From Bacillota bacterium (GTDB lineage: Bacteria; Bacillota; Clostridia; DSM-8532), in the NCBI GenBank assembly GCA_023459915.1, contig JAEWSN010000110.1, positions 1-41,384 on the forward strand: 41,384 nt of DNA, read 5' to 3'. The notes below the pieces were generated by a model. The model had not been told where the DNA came from and searched no databases. It saw only the letters and a list, made by a program, of their open reading frames with translations. Positions 1 through 8,062 of the stretch are shown piece by piece. Every line of letters starts with the position of its first letter. The stretch's first letter is position 1. Position numbers and translations under genes: made by a program.

Positions 1-126
1 CGCTGCAATGTCCTGATGGCATTGGCCGGTACCGGGTTGCCAATGGAACGGAGCGTACGAAAAGCGGTGGAATGGTATCCGCAGCTGGTGGAATCAGTGG
101 ATTGGGACAACGGTTCACAAGCTTGA
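1..126 (+). CDS. C-terminal fragment of an unidentified protein
   Basis: Frame 1 is open from the window edge to a TGA at 124-126, giving 41 residues that end in DWDNGSQA. The start lies outside the window. It is probably real, because a perfect terminator follows 75 bp downstream and the frame is open to the edge. I do not recognise the family. The fragment is mostly hydrophilic with one short apolar stretch (VLMALAGTGL) and no visible motif. A link to the neighbouring corrinoid protein cannot be judged from this piece. Confidence 0.45.
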   Translation, partial: RCNVLMALAGTGLPMERSVRKAVEWYPQLVESVDWDNGSQA

Positions 127-200
127 GCCGGATTTCAGTGTCCGATCCTTCGTAAGGGGAGGTAAGGCGATCGTCCTTTTCCCCGGCGGGAATGTCATAA

Positions 201-230
201 AAAGGTGCCCTCCATCTGGAGGGCACCTTT
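201..230. terminator. Perfect Rho-independent terminator, probably bidirectional
   Basis: A 13-bp perfect stem (AAAGGTGCCCTCC at 201-213 and its complement at 218-230) closes on the loop ATCT. A runs lie on the left and T runs on the right, so it can work on both strands. It sits between the partial plus-strand gene ending at 126 and the minus-strand corrinoid gene ending at 307. Confidence 0.9.
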
Positions 231-306
231 TGTGACGTTCCCGTTTGAAGCATAATGACACGGAAGTCAGCATGATCGCAGGCGTTACCCTGCCGGGTGG
301 ATTCGG

Positions 307-939
307 TTATTCGCAGAAGGCCGCGGCGACTTCCGCAGCGGTGGCGGCGTCGGGCGTGTAACGGTCTGCACGTATCTTTTCGCAAAAACTGTCCGTGACA
401 GGTGCGCCGCCAATCATGATCTTGACATGATCGCGAATACCGGCTTTCTCGGCCTCTTCCACCACGGCGGCCATTTCGGTCATGGTGGTGGTGAGCAGGG
501 CGGAACAGGCGATGATGTTCGCATCCTCCGCGATGGCGGCTTCAACGAATTTCTTCGCGGAGACATCGACCCCGAGGTCCACCACCTGCAGGCCGTTGCC
601 CTCCATCATCATGCGCACCAGGTTTTTTCCGATGTCGTGCAGGTCGCCGGCCACTGTGCCGATGACGACCTTGCCTTTTGGCTTGACGTTGGCGGAAACC
701 AGCAGGGGCTTGAGCAACTCGGTGCCGGCATTCATGGCGCGGGCCGCGATGAGCACATCGGGCACGTAGACTTCGTTGTTCTTGAATTTGTTGCCGATGA
801 TGCCCATCCCATGCAACAAGCCCTCGTTGAGGATCTGTTCGGCCGGAATACCCTCCTCAATGGCTTTTGTGACCAACTCCTTGACCATTTTTGCCTTGCC
901 TGCCTGCAATTGGGCGGAAATGTCCTGTAAAATCTGCAC
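307..939 (-). CDS. Corrinoid (B12)-binding protein of a methyltransferase system
   Basis: This 210-residue protein has the usual size and two-part build of the small corrinoid proteins that carry a methyl group between methyltransferases (MtaC/MtbC/MttC type). An N-terminal helical cap domain (about 1-85) precedes a Rossmann-like B12 domain. The cobalt-ligand motif DxHxxG is present as GDLHDIGKNL, with His101 as the expected lower axial ligand, followed by SALLTT and the GGAPV loop. I chose a GTG start at 937-939 because AAGGAGG stands 7-8 bases before it; an open frame continues upstream to 1197 but has no comparable site. No substrate-specific methyltransferase or corrinoid-activating protein is visible beside it, so the substrate is unknown. 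It diverges from asnS and ends at the shared terminator. Confidence 0.9.
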   Translation of the reverse strand: MQILQDISAQLQAGKAKMVKELVTKAIEEGIPAEQILNEGLLHGMGIIGNKFKNNEVYVPDVLIAARAMNAGTELLKPLLVSANVKPKGKVVIGTVAGDLHDIGKNLVRMMMEGNGLQVVDLGVDVSAKKFVEAAIAEDANIIACSALLTTTMTEMAAVVEEAEKAGIRDHVKIMIGGAPVTDSFCEKIRADRYTPDAATAAEVAAAFCE

Positions 940-1110
940 GGATTGTTCCTCCTTGGTACCGGCGAGCCGGCTGATTCCCGGATTTTGCGGCAAGCCGTCA
1001 TGGATGCCGTGCCGCGTCAATATCCCCTGTGTCCATTCTATCGTGTGCAGGCGGCATTGCGTAGCATCGTTTTGTGATTTCTTGGCGGATTTTTTCCTCT
1101 TCACCGTTCG

Positions 1111-1140
1111 TTGCGTGTTTCGTGGGGGACGCGGTATAAT
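1111..1140 (+). promoter_or_regulatory. Promoter of asnS
   Basis: TTGCGT at 1111-1116 and a perfect TATAAT at 1135-1140 are separated by 18 bp. The predicted start near 1147 leaves a leader of about 75 bases before the chosen asnS start. Confidence 0.65.
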
Positions 1141-1220
1141 GTAACGAAATCGACCGATCCCATCCGCAGGACCGTAGGATACGGATGAAGCGGGCAATGG
1201 CGTCCGAAAGAGAGTGCATC

Positions 1221-2621
1221 ATGGAGAGAACAAGAATCGCCCAGTTGTTCAAGACAGCGGGCACGGCAGAGACCGTGCCGCAGACTGCCGTGTATGTGTG
1301 TGGCTGGATCCGCACACTGCGCGACTCCAAGAATTTCGGGTTCATCGAGCTCAACGACGGTTCCTTTCAGAAGAATCTGCAGATTGTCGTCGACGGCAGT
1401 CTGCCCAATTATGCGGATATCATGCGGTTGAACGTGGGAAGCGCCATCCGTGTCACCGGTGAGCTGGTGCTGACACCACAGGCAAAACAGCCCTTCGAGG
1501 TCAAGGCCGTGGCCATCGAGGTCGAGGGCACCTCCACGCCGGAGTATCCCCTTCAGAAGAAACGGCACTCCCTGGAATACCTGCGGACCATTGCCCATCT
1601 GCGGCCCCGCACGAACATGTTTTCGGCGGCGTTCCGGGTGCGGTCCCTGTTGGCGCACGCGGTGCACACCTTCTTCCAGGACCGGGGCTTCGTGTATGTC
1701 CACACGCCGATCATCACCGCCAGCGACTGCGAGGGCGCGGGTGAGATGTTCCGCGTCACCACGCTCGACATGCAACAGCCGCCCAGAACGGAAGCCGGCG
1801 CGGTGGACTATTCCGAGGACTTCTTCGGCAAATCCGCGAACCTCACGGTGTCCGGCCAGCTGGCGGGAGAGACCTACTGCATGGCATTCGGTGACATTTA
1901 CACCTTTGGCCCCACCTTCCGGGCGGAGAACAGCAACACCGCCCGGCACGCCGCGGAGTTCTGGATGATCGAGCCGGAGATCGCCTTTGCCGATTTGGCG
2001 GACAACATGCAACTGGCCGAGGACATGATCCGTTTCCTCGTCAGGGAGATGCTCGAGAAAGCGCCGGAGGAACTGGCCTTCTTCAACCAGTTTGTGGACA
2101 AGACCTTGCTGGAACGCCTCAACATGCTGGCTTCCGCGGACTTTGGCCGCATCACCTACACCGAGGCGGTGGATCTGCTCCAGAAGAGCGGGCGGACGTT
2201 CCAGTATCCCGTTGCCTGGGGCATGGATTTGCAGACCGAGCACGAGCGCTACCTCACCGAGGAGGTCATGAAAAAGCCCCTGTTTGTCACCGACTACCCC
2301 AAGGACATCAAGGCATTCTACATGCGGATGAACGACGACGGGAAAACCGTGGCCGCTATGGATCTGCTGGTGCCGGGTGTCGGGGAGATCATCGGCGGCA
2401 GCCAGCGTGAGGAGCGGCTCGACCGGCTTGAGGCACGCATGGCCGAGATGGGGCTGAACAAGGACGACTACTGGTGGTACCTTGACATGCGCCGCTATGG
2501 CGGCACACGACACGCCGGATTCGGCATGGGCTTTGAGCGGATGCTGATGTACATCACGGGCATCGCGAACATCCGGGATGCCATTCCCTTCCCGAGAACC
2601 GTCGGCAGCGCGGATTTTTAG
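1221..2621 (+). CDS. asnS: Asparaginyl-tRNA synthetase
   Basis: This class IIb aminoacyl-tRNA synthetase charges tRNA-Asn with asparagine in the cytoplasm. The N-terminal OB-fold anticodon-binding domain spans about residues 1-110 (VCGWIRTLRDSKNFGFIEL). The catalytic domain follows, with motif 2 around FGPTFRAENSNTARHAAEF, the GGSQREERL segment near residue 391 and motif 3 GFGMGFERML near 433. The length of 466 residues equals that of the E. coli enzyme. I prefer the ATG at 1221, with AAGAGAG in front of it, over the in-frame ATG at 1185, which would add 12 residues not typical of the family. The FRAENSNT signature and GGSQREERL separate it from AspRS. It is preceded by its own promoter and appears monocistronic. 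Confidence 0.97.
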   Translation: MERTRIAQLFKTAGTAETVPQTAVYVCGWIRTLRDSKNFGFIELNDGSFQKNLQIVVDGSLPNYADIMRLNVGSAIRVTGELVLTPQAKQPFEVKAVAIEVEGTSTPEYPLQKKRHSLEYLRTIAHLRPRTNMFSAAFRVRSLLAHAVHTFFQDRGFVYVHTPIITASDCEGAGEMFRVTTLDMQQPPRTEAGAVDYSEDFFGKSANLTVSGQLAGETYCMAFGDIYTFGPTFRAENSNTARHAAEFWMIEPEIAFADLADNMQLAEDMIRFLVREMLEKAPEELAFFNQFVDKTLLERLNMLASADFGRITYTEAVDLLQKSGRTFQYPVAWGMDLQTEHERYLTEEVMKKPLFVTDYPKDIKAFYMRMNDDGKTVAAMDLLVPGVGEIIGGSQREERLDRLEARMAEMGLNKDDYWWYLDMRRYGGTRHAGFGMGFERMLMYITGIANIRDAIPFPRTVGSADF

Positions 2622-2707
2622 TGTTTTGGCTTTCCGTGCGCCATGCCGCCGAAGGCACAGGGGGCTGATGACGGCAACACACAGATGCCGTGACTTGCCG
2701 TCCCGCC

Positions 2708-3445
2708 TTACAGGAACCGCTTGAGCAGTCCGGCTCGGGCGGTTCTTTCCAACTCGTCCGGCAATGGGGTCAGACCCCCGAACCCGGGATGGCTGCGTTT
2801 CAGGGCGCGTTCGAGCAGCAGATCCGTCAGGGCGGGATTTTTGGGCAGCAGGCTGCCATGGGAGTAGCTGCAAAAGACATTCCGGAATATGGCGCCCTCG
2901 GTGCCGTCGTCCCCTGTGTTGCCGTGACCGTGCAGCACCGTGCCAAGCGGGCTGACCCCGGGGCCGCGGAAGGTCTTGCCGCTGTGGTTCTCGAACCCGA
3001 TCACCCGGCGTCCGTCTTCGGGCAACAGGGGGCAGTCGAAGACCAGGTTCCCGATGAGCCGCTTCTTTCCCGCCTCCGTATGGATGTCGAGGGCCCCCAG
3101 GCACTCGATGCGCTTTCCCTCTCCGGTGAGATAGTGGCTGCCCATGAGCTGGTAGCCGCCGCAGATGGCCAGAAACACCACATCGTCGTTGACGGCGGAG
3201 AGGATGGCGTCCTTCTTCTTTGTCAGCACATCGTCCTGGAGGATCGCCTGCTCGTAATCCTGCCCGCCGCCGATGAACACCAAATCCGCGCGGCTGGCGT
3301 CGAAGGGATCGTCCAGTGAGGCGCGCACCACGTTGAGGCGGATGCCGCGCCACTCACAGCGCCGCTGGAGCGCGACGATGTTGCCGCGATCGCCATAGAG
3401 ATTCATCAGATCTGGATACAGGTGGTACAGGGTGAGTTCGTACAT
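2708..3445 (-). CDS. gatD: Lipid II isoglutaminyl synthase, glutaminase subunit GatD
   Basis: A 245-residue type 1 glutamine amidotransferase of the CobB/CobQ-like group. With MurT it amidates the D-Glu of the lipid II stem peptide to D-isoglutamine, supplying ammonia from glutamine at the membrane. The catalytic Cys95 lies in FLAICGGYQLMG and the catalytic His196 in CSYSHGSLLPKNP. The GGGQDYEQ segment near residue 60 is typical of the family. ATG at 3443-3445 is preceded by AAAGGAG with a 5-base spacer; the open frame extends upstream without a comparable site. It lies 123 bp downstream of murT on the same strand, the usual operon order in Gram-positive bacteria. Confidence 0.94.
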   Translation of the reverse strand: MYELTLYHLYPDLMNLYGDRGNIVALQRRCEWRGIRLNVVRASLDDPFDASRADLVFIGGGQDYEQAILQDDVLTKKKDAILSAVNDDVVFLAICGGYQLMGSHYLTGEGKRIECLGALDIHTEAGKKRLIGNLVFDCPLLPEDGRRVIGFENHSGKTFRGPGVSPLGTVLHGHGNTGDDGTEGAIFRNVFCSYSHGSLLPKNPALTDLLLERALKRSHPGFGGLTPLPDELERTARAGLLKRFL

Positions 3446-3568
3446 GGGGGCTCCTTTGTTGTTGTGGCGCGCGCCCGGCGCTGCGGGAGAACGAATGCCA
3501 TGTGGTGCATGGGCGGGGTTGCATGGGGCGGTCAATGGGTGGTTGCGCATGGGTGGGCCGCACGATGG

Positions 3569-4972
3569 CTATTTCCAGAAAGCCTTCAGTCCGTATTGCC
3601 GGCTCAGCAGGCCGCGGAGCTCGAGCAGGGCGGTATAGGTGGGCATGACGCACAGGGTGCCGCCCGCCGGAGTGGCCGCAAGGGCCGCCTGAAATGCCGG
3701 TTCCGCAGCATCCTTCACCTGGATGCCGGACTCGGGAACCCCCGCGTATTTGAGCCGCACCGCCATGTCATCCCTCCGGATGCCGGAAACCACCATGGCC
3801 GGCATGTTGCCGGCCTGCGCGGCGAAGCGCTCAAAATCCACGTCCCACAGCCAGGAGATGTCCGTGCCGTCGGCCAGCTGATCGTTGATGAGAAAGGCGG
3901 GCACAACCGTGCCGGACAGGCCGCCCAGATGCTGCAGCACCTGGTTGAAGCCCGTGGGGTTCTTGACCAGGATGATTTGCACGGTGCGGCCTTCCACCTC
4001 GAAGGTTTCCATTCGTCCGAATCCACGCTCAAACGAAGACAGTGCGACGCGGGCCGTTTCGTGTGGAAGGGACAGTGCCTCGGCCAGAGTGACGGCCGAC
4101 AGGGCGTTGTAGACATTGTACACGCCCGGCAGGGCCACCTGCGCGTCCAGAAGACCGCGGGGTGTCCGGACATGAATCGATGAGCTGTTGTCTCCGGGTG
4201 TCATCTCCAGACATTCCACCATCGGTGCCGGCCGCGCAAAGCCGCAACTTGGGCAGCGGAAATGACCCAAATGTCCGTAGGAAGCGGCGGTATACGCGTA
4301 GCGCGTGCTGCAGCGGATGCAGTAGGCGGCGTCCGAGCTTTCCGGCGCGACACCGTTGCAGCAGGCCTCGCCGAGGCCATAGGGGAACAGGGGGCGTGCT
4401 GCCGGCTTTCCGGTCTGAAGATCGATGCCGAGCGAGGCGCACAGGGAATCGTCGGCATTGTAGACCAGGGCGCTGTCCGGGGTGCCGGCGAGCCCCTCGC
4501 GGACCGCATTCAGCGTGGCGTACAGTTCACCGTAGCGATCGAGCTGGTCCCTGAAAAAGTTGGTGGCCACCACGGCTTTGGGTTTGAGCCTGGGCGCGAC
4601 CACGCGGAAGGCGGCTTCGTCTGTCTCCAGCAACAGATGGGTGTGTTTCGGTTTCCCTGAAAGGGTCACCGCGCCGGCCACCGTGCCGGTGATGCCGCTG
4701 GCCAGGTTTGCGCCGGACTTGTTTGTGGAAAACCGGATGCCGGCGGCCTCGAGCAGACGGGCAATCATGCGGGCGGTGGTGGTTTTGCCATTGGTGCCGG
4801 TGACCATGTAAATGGTGAACCGGGGGGCGAGCTGCTGGAGCAGTGTGGGGCAGATGCGCAGCGCGACCTTTCCCGGCAGGCTGGTGCCTCCGCCGCGGCC
4901 GGTGAGCCGGATGGCCGTTGTGAGCAGGTGGGAGGCGAGCACCGCCAGGGTGGCGCGTGGTGAGAGCGGCAT
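3569..4972 (-). CDS. murT: Lipid II isoglutaminyl synthase, ATP-dependent subunit MurT
   Basis: This 467-residue Mur-ligase-like protein is the synthase half of the MurT/GatD complex. It activates the D-Glu carboxylate of lipid II with ATP so that it can be amidated. The Mur ligase P-loop is VTGTNGKTTT (Lys63). A zinc-ribbon insertion typical of MurT carries Cys218, Cys221, Cys240 and Cys243 (CIRC and CPSC). The C-terminal DUF1727 domain contains VKNPTGFNQVL. The start at 4970-4972 is supported by a G-rich site (AAGGGGG) and by the normal family N-terminus. It diverges from polA across a 153-bp region holding a perfect inverted repeat, and is followed by gatD. Confidence 0.95.
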   Translation of the reverse strand: MPLSPRATLAVLASHLLTTAIRLTGRGGGTSLPGKVALRICPTLLQQLAPRFTIYMVTGTNGKTTTARMIARLLEAAGIRFSTNKSGANLASGITGTVAGAVTLSGKPKHTHLLLETDEAAFRVVAPRLKPKAVVATNFFRDQLDRYGELYATLNAVREGLAGTPDSALVYNADDSLCASLGIDLQTGKPAARPLFPYGLGEACCNGVAPESSDAAYCIRCSTRYAYTAASYGHLGHFRCPSCGFARPAPMVECLEMTPGDNSSSIHVRTPRGLLDAQVALPGVYNVYNALSAVTLAEALSLPHETARVALSSFERGFGRMETFEVEGRTVQIILVKNPTGFNQVLQHLGGLSGTVVPAFLINDQLADGTDISWLWDVDFERFAAQAGNMPAMVVSGIRRDDMAVRLKYAGVPESGIQVKDAAEPAFQAALAATPAGGTLCVMPTYTALLELRGLLSRQYGLKAFWK

Positions 4973-5013
4973 GGAGAACCCCCTTCGGGCGGACGGATTG
5001 GCTTGAGGCCACA

Positions 5014-5053
5014 CAATCCGCAATACGTCCGTGTGTCCTGACATTGCGGATTG
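5014..5053. promoter_or_regulatory. 11-bp perfect inverted repeat in the murT-polA divergent region
   Basis: CAATCCGCAAT at 5014-5024 is repeated as its exact complement at 5043-5053, with an 18-bp gap. The right arm overlaps the proposed polA -35 element. A third partial copy, CGGATTGG, occurs at about 4994-5001. It could be an operator with two half-sites or an RNA hairpin; no T run follows, so a terminator is unlikely. Confidence 0.5.
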
Positions 5054-5078
5054 GATTCTGGTTCCCCCGTATTATACA
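5051..5078 (+). promoter_or_regulatory. Candidate polA promoter
   Basis: TTGGAT at 5051-5056 and TATACA at 5073-5078 are 16 bp apart in a short AT-rich island (TATTATACAAT). The predicted start lies about 40 bases before the polA ATG. Confidence 0.5.
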
Positions 5079-5125
5079 ATAAGAGGGAGTCGTCTCACAA
5101 TGACGGCCGGGATGGAGTGACACAT

Positions 5126-7993
5126 ATGGGAACGCTGCTGCTGCTCGATGGCAACTCACTGGTCAACCGCGCCTACTACGGCGTCAAAAGCACCACAAGC
5201 CTGTCCACGGCGGATGGGACCCCCACCAATGCCGTGTTCGGCTTTGTCAATATTCTCAACAAGCATCTCGAGGACATCCGGCCGGACAAGCTGGTGGTGG
5301 CCTTCGACACCAAGGCGCCCACCTTCCGGCACACCCTGTTCGAGGCGTACAAGGGCACCCGTTCCGGCATGCCGGACGAGCTGGCGGTTCAGATGCCGCT
5401 GCTCAAGCAGGTGCTTGACGCCATGCGCATTCCCAGGATGGAGCAGGAGGGGCTCGAGGCGGACGACTTCATCGGCATCCTTTCCCATCTCGGCGAGGTG
5501 GCCGGCGAGGATGTGGTGATTGTCACCGGCGACAGGGACGCGCTGCAGCTGGTCAGCGACAGGGTGACCGTGATGATCCCTTCCACGGGTCGTGGGGGGA
5601 CGGATACGAATGTTTTCACTCCCGAGGCGGTGATGGAGAAGTACGGGGTTTCCGCGGCCGCGCTCATCGAGGTCAAGGGCCTCATGGGAGATTCCTCGGA
5701 CAATATTCCGGGCGTGCCGTCGGTGGGAGAGAAGACCGCGTTGTCGCTCATCGCGCAGTACGGCACCATCGATGGGGTGTATGCGCACCTGGAGGAAATC
5801 AAGAAGCCCGCGTTGCTGCGCAATCTCACCGAATTTCGCGAGCAGGCCTATCTCAGCCGCAGGCTGGGCGAGATTGTGAGGGAGCCCGGCGACCTGTTGC
5901 CGCCGGAGAAGCGCCAACTCAATGCGCTTGTCTGGCAGGGGCCCGACAAGCCCGCGCTGCGGGAAGTGTTTGAACAGCTGGAGTTCCGCAGCCTCATCCG
6001 GAAGATGGGCCTGGCGGACGCCGGGGCCACGGGCGCAACCGCCGCCGGCACTTCGGGAATAAATGACGGCACCGGTGCGCAGACTGTGGAAAGTTCCTGG
6101 CCGGACGCGGTGATGGTCACGAAACCGGAAGCGTTGCGACAGATGGCGGAGGCCTTTGAAAAAGCCTCCGGCAGCGTGTCCGTGCTGCTGTGCGATCTCA
6201 CCGGCACCCGGACGGCGGAGACCCTCCGGCTGGAATCCGCGGACGGGGCGCCCGTGCCGGAGCAGATGACCCTGTCGGCGGCCGGCGAAGACGTTAAGAC
6301 GGAAGAAAAAGACAACGACAATTCATCCCGGCAAGACGCAATGCCGCCCGAGACGCTGCTGCTGGCCCTCGGGAAGGGCACCCGGCGCTGGATTGTCCGG
6401 CCGGGAGACACCCTTTCGGCACAGGAGACGGCGCATGCGCTCTCGGCGCTGCTTGCGGACAAACCGGTCCGGACTCACGACATGAAGTCCCTGATGCGGT
6501 TTTTCCTCTCCCATGGGGCACCGGTCCCCACCGGACTGTTCGACACGCTGCTGGCGGAATACCTGCTGGACGCGTCCCGCGACAAGTATCCGCTCCGTGA
6601 CCTGGCGGTGCGCCATTTGGGCGTGGAGGGCGACACGCCGGACATGCTGCTGCAGGAGGCGGGCCGCAAGGAGGTGCCGGCGGCGGCACTGCTGGCTTCC
6701 CTGGCACACGCGCTGACCATCCTGCCCGGAATCGCGTCGGCCCAGCAGACGAAAATGGCGGAAAACGCGCAGACCGAATTGTATGGGACGGTGGAGGCGC
6801 CGCTGGCCCGTGTGCTGGCGGAAATGGAGGAGGACGGGTTCCGTGTGGACCCGGACATGCTGCGGGCCTATGGAAAAACGCTGATGGCACGGATTGCCGA
6901 GCTGGAAACCGATATCCATGAGCTGGCGGGGGAGCCGTTCACCATCCTGTCGCCCAAACAGCTGGGCGGCATTCTCTTCGACAAGCTGGGACTGCCCACC
7001 GGCAAGAAGACCAAGACCGGGTATTCCACAAACGCAGACGTGCTTGAATCCCTGGTCAACGCGCATCCCATCGTGCCGGCCGTGCTGGAATACCGGCAGC
7101 TGACCAAGCTCAACTCCACCTATGTGGACGGACTGCTCAAGGAGATTTCCCCGGTGACGGCCCGCGTGCACTCCCGGTTCAACCAGACGGTGGCCGTCAC
7201 GGGCCGCATCAGCAGCACGGAGCCGAACCTGCAGAACATTCCCATCCGAACCGAGCTGGGGAGGCTGATCCGAAAAGCGTTTGTTCCCCGGGACGGGCAG
7301 GTGTTTGTCGACGCGGACTATTCCCAAATCGAGCTGCGCGTGCTGGCGCATGTGACCGGTGACGACACGCTGCGCGAGGCGTTCCGGCAGGGCACGGACA
7401 TCCATGCGCTCACAGCGTCCCAGGTTTTCCATGTGCCGCTCGGGGAGGTGACCGGCGAGATGCGACGCCGGGCGAAGGCGGTCAACTTCGGCATCATCTA
7501 TGGCATCTCGGATTACGGCCTGTCACAGGATTTGGGCATTTTCCGCAAGGAGGCGGCCGCCTATATCGACGGATATCTGGATACCTATCCCGGCGTTCGC
7601 CAGTACATGACCGACGTGGTGGAGCAGGCAAAGGCGGACGGCTATGTCGAGACACTTCTCCACCGCCGCCGCTATCTGCCGGAGCTTTCAAGCCCCAATT
7701 TCAATGTCCGCTCCTTCGGCAAGCGGGTGGCGCTCAACACGCCCATCCAGGGTACCGCGGCCGACATCATCAAGCTGGCGATGATCCGCGTGCGCGACGC
7801 GCTGGCGGATCAGTTCCCCCAGGCGCGGCTCATCCTGCAGGTGCACGACGAGCTGGTGGTGGAAACGCCGCTGGAGCAGGCACAAGCCGTCGGAGCGCTG
7901 GTTCGCGCGTGCATGGAGGACGCCTTTGCCCTGTCCGTGCCGTTGGTGGCGGATGTGGGGATTGGGCCGAACTGGTATGACGCGAAGCAGTGA
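5126..7993 (+). CDS. polA: DNA polymerase I
   Basis: A 955-residue family A polymerase for gap filling and RNA primer removal. The N-terminal 5' nuclease domain (about 1-300) has LLLDGNSLVNRAYY, EADDFIG and GDRDALQLV. The central region (about 310-570) corresponds to the 3'-5' exonuclease, but the catalytic DxE of motif I is absent (the region reads VSVLLCDLTGTRT), so proofreading is probably lost, as in many Firmicutes. The polymerase domain has motif A DADYSQIELRVLAH (near 730), the O helix RRRAKAVNFGIIYG (near 780) and motif C LQVHDELVVE (near 904). A low-complexity stretch with EEKDNDNSS lies within the inactive domain. ATG at 5126 follows GGAG with a normal gap. coaE follows 69 bp downstream. 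Confidence 0.97.
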   Translation: MGTLLLLDGNSLVNRAYYGVKSTTSLSTADGTPTNAVFGFVNILNKHLEDIRPDKLVVAFDTKAPTFRHTLFEAYKGTRSGMPDELAVQMPLLKQVLDAMRIPRMEQEGLEADDFIGILSHLGEVAGEDVVIVTGDRDALQLVSDRVTVMIPSTGRGGTDTNVFTPEAVMEKYGVSAAALIEVKGLMGDSSDNIPGVPSVGEKTALSLIAQYGTIDGVYAHLEEIKKPALLRNLTEFREQAYLSRRLGEIVREPGDLLPPEKRQLNALVWQGPDKPALREVFEQLEFRSLIRKMGLADAGATGATAAGTSGINDGTGAQTVESSWPDAVMVTKPEALRQMAEAFEKASGSVSVLLCDLTGTRTAETLRLESADGAPVPEQMTLSAAGEDVKTEEKDNDNSSRQDAMPPETLLLALGKGTRRWIVRPGDTLSAQETAHALSALLADKPVRTHDMKSLMRFFLSHGAPVPTGLFDTLLAEYLLDASRDKYPLRDLAVRHLGVEGDTPDMLLQEAGRKEVPAAALLASLAHALTILPGIASAQQTKMAENAQTELYGTVEAPLARVLAEMEEDGFRVDPDMLRAYGKTLMARIAELETDIHELAGEPFTILSPKQLGGILFDKLGLPTGKKTKTGYSTNADVLESLVNAHPIVPAVLEYRQLTKLNSTYVDGLLKEISPVTARVHSRFNQTVAVTGRISSTEPNLQNIPIRTELGRLIRKAFVPRDGQVFVDADYSQIELRVLAHVTGDDTLREAFRQGTDIHALTASQVFHVPLGEVTGEMRRRAKAVNFGIIYGISDYGLSQDLGIFRKEAAAYIDGYLDTYPGVRQYMTDVVEQAKADGYVETLLHRRRYLPELSSPNFNVRSFGKRVALNTPIQGTAADIIKLAMIRVRDALADQFPQARLILQVHDELVVETPLEQAQAVGALVRACMEDAFALSVPLVADVGIGPNWYDAKQ

Positions 7994-8062
7994 GCACAAT
8001 GCCGCCGGCCGCTTGTCCGGTGGTACCGGCGTGGGGCATGCACGGCGGAAATGGAGACGAGA

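Noticed and set aside
940..1220. B12 or SAM riboswitch before the corrinoid protein gene
   Set aside because: No B12 box or SAM core could be found on the minus strand of this 281-bp region.
1101..3353. Long open frame of 750 codons opposite asnS and gatD
   Set aside because: It runs antisense to two well-supported genes and its translation is Arg/His-rich without motifs, as expected for a GC-rich shadow frame.
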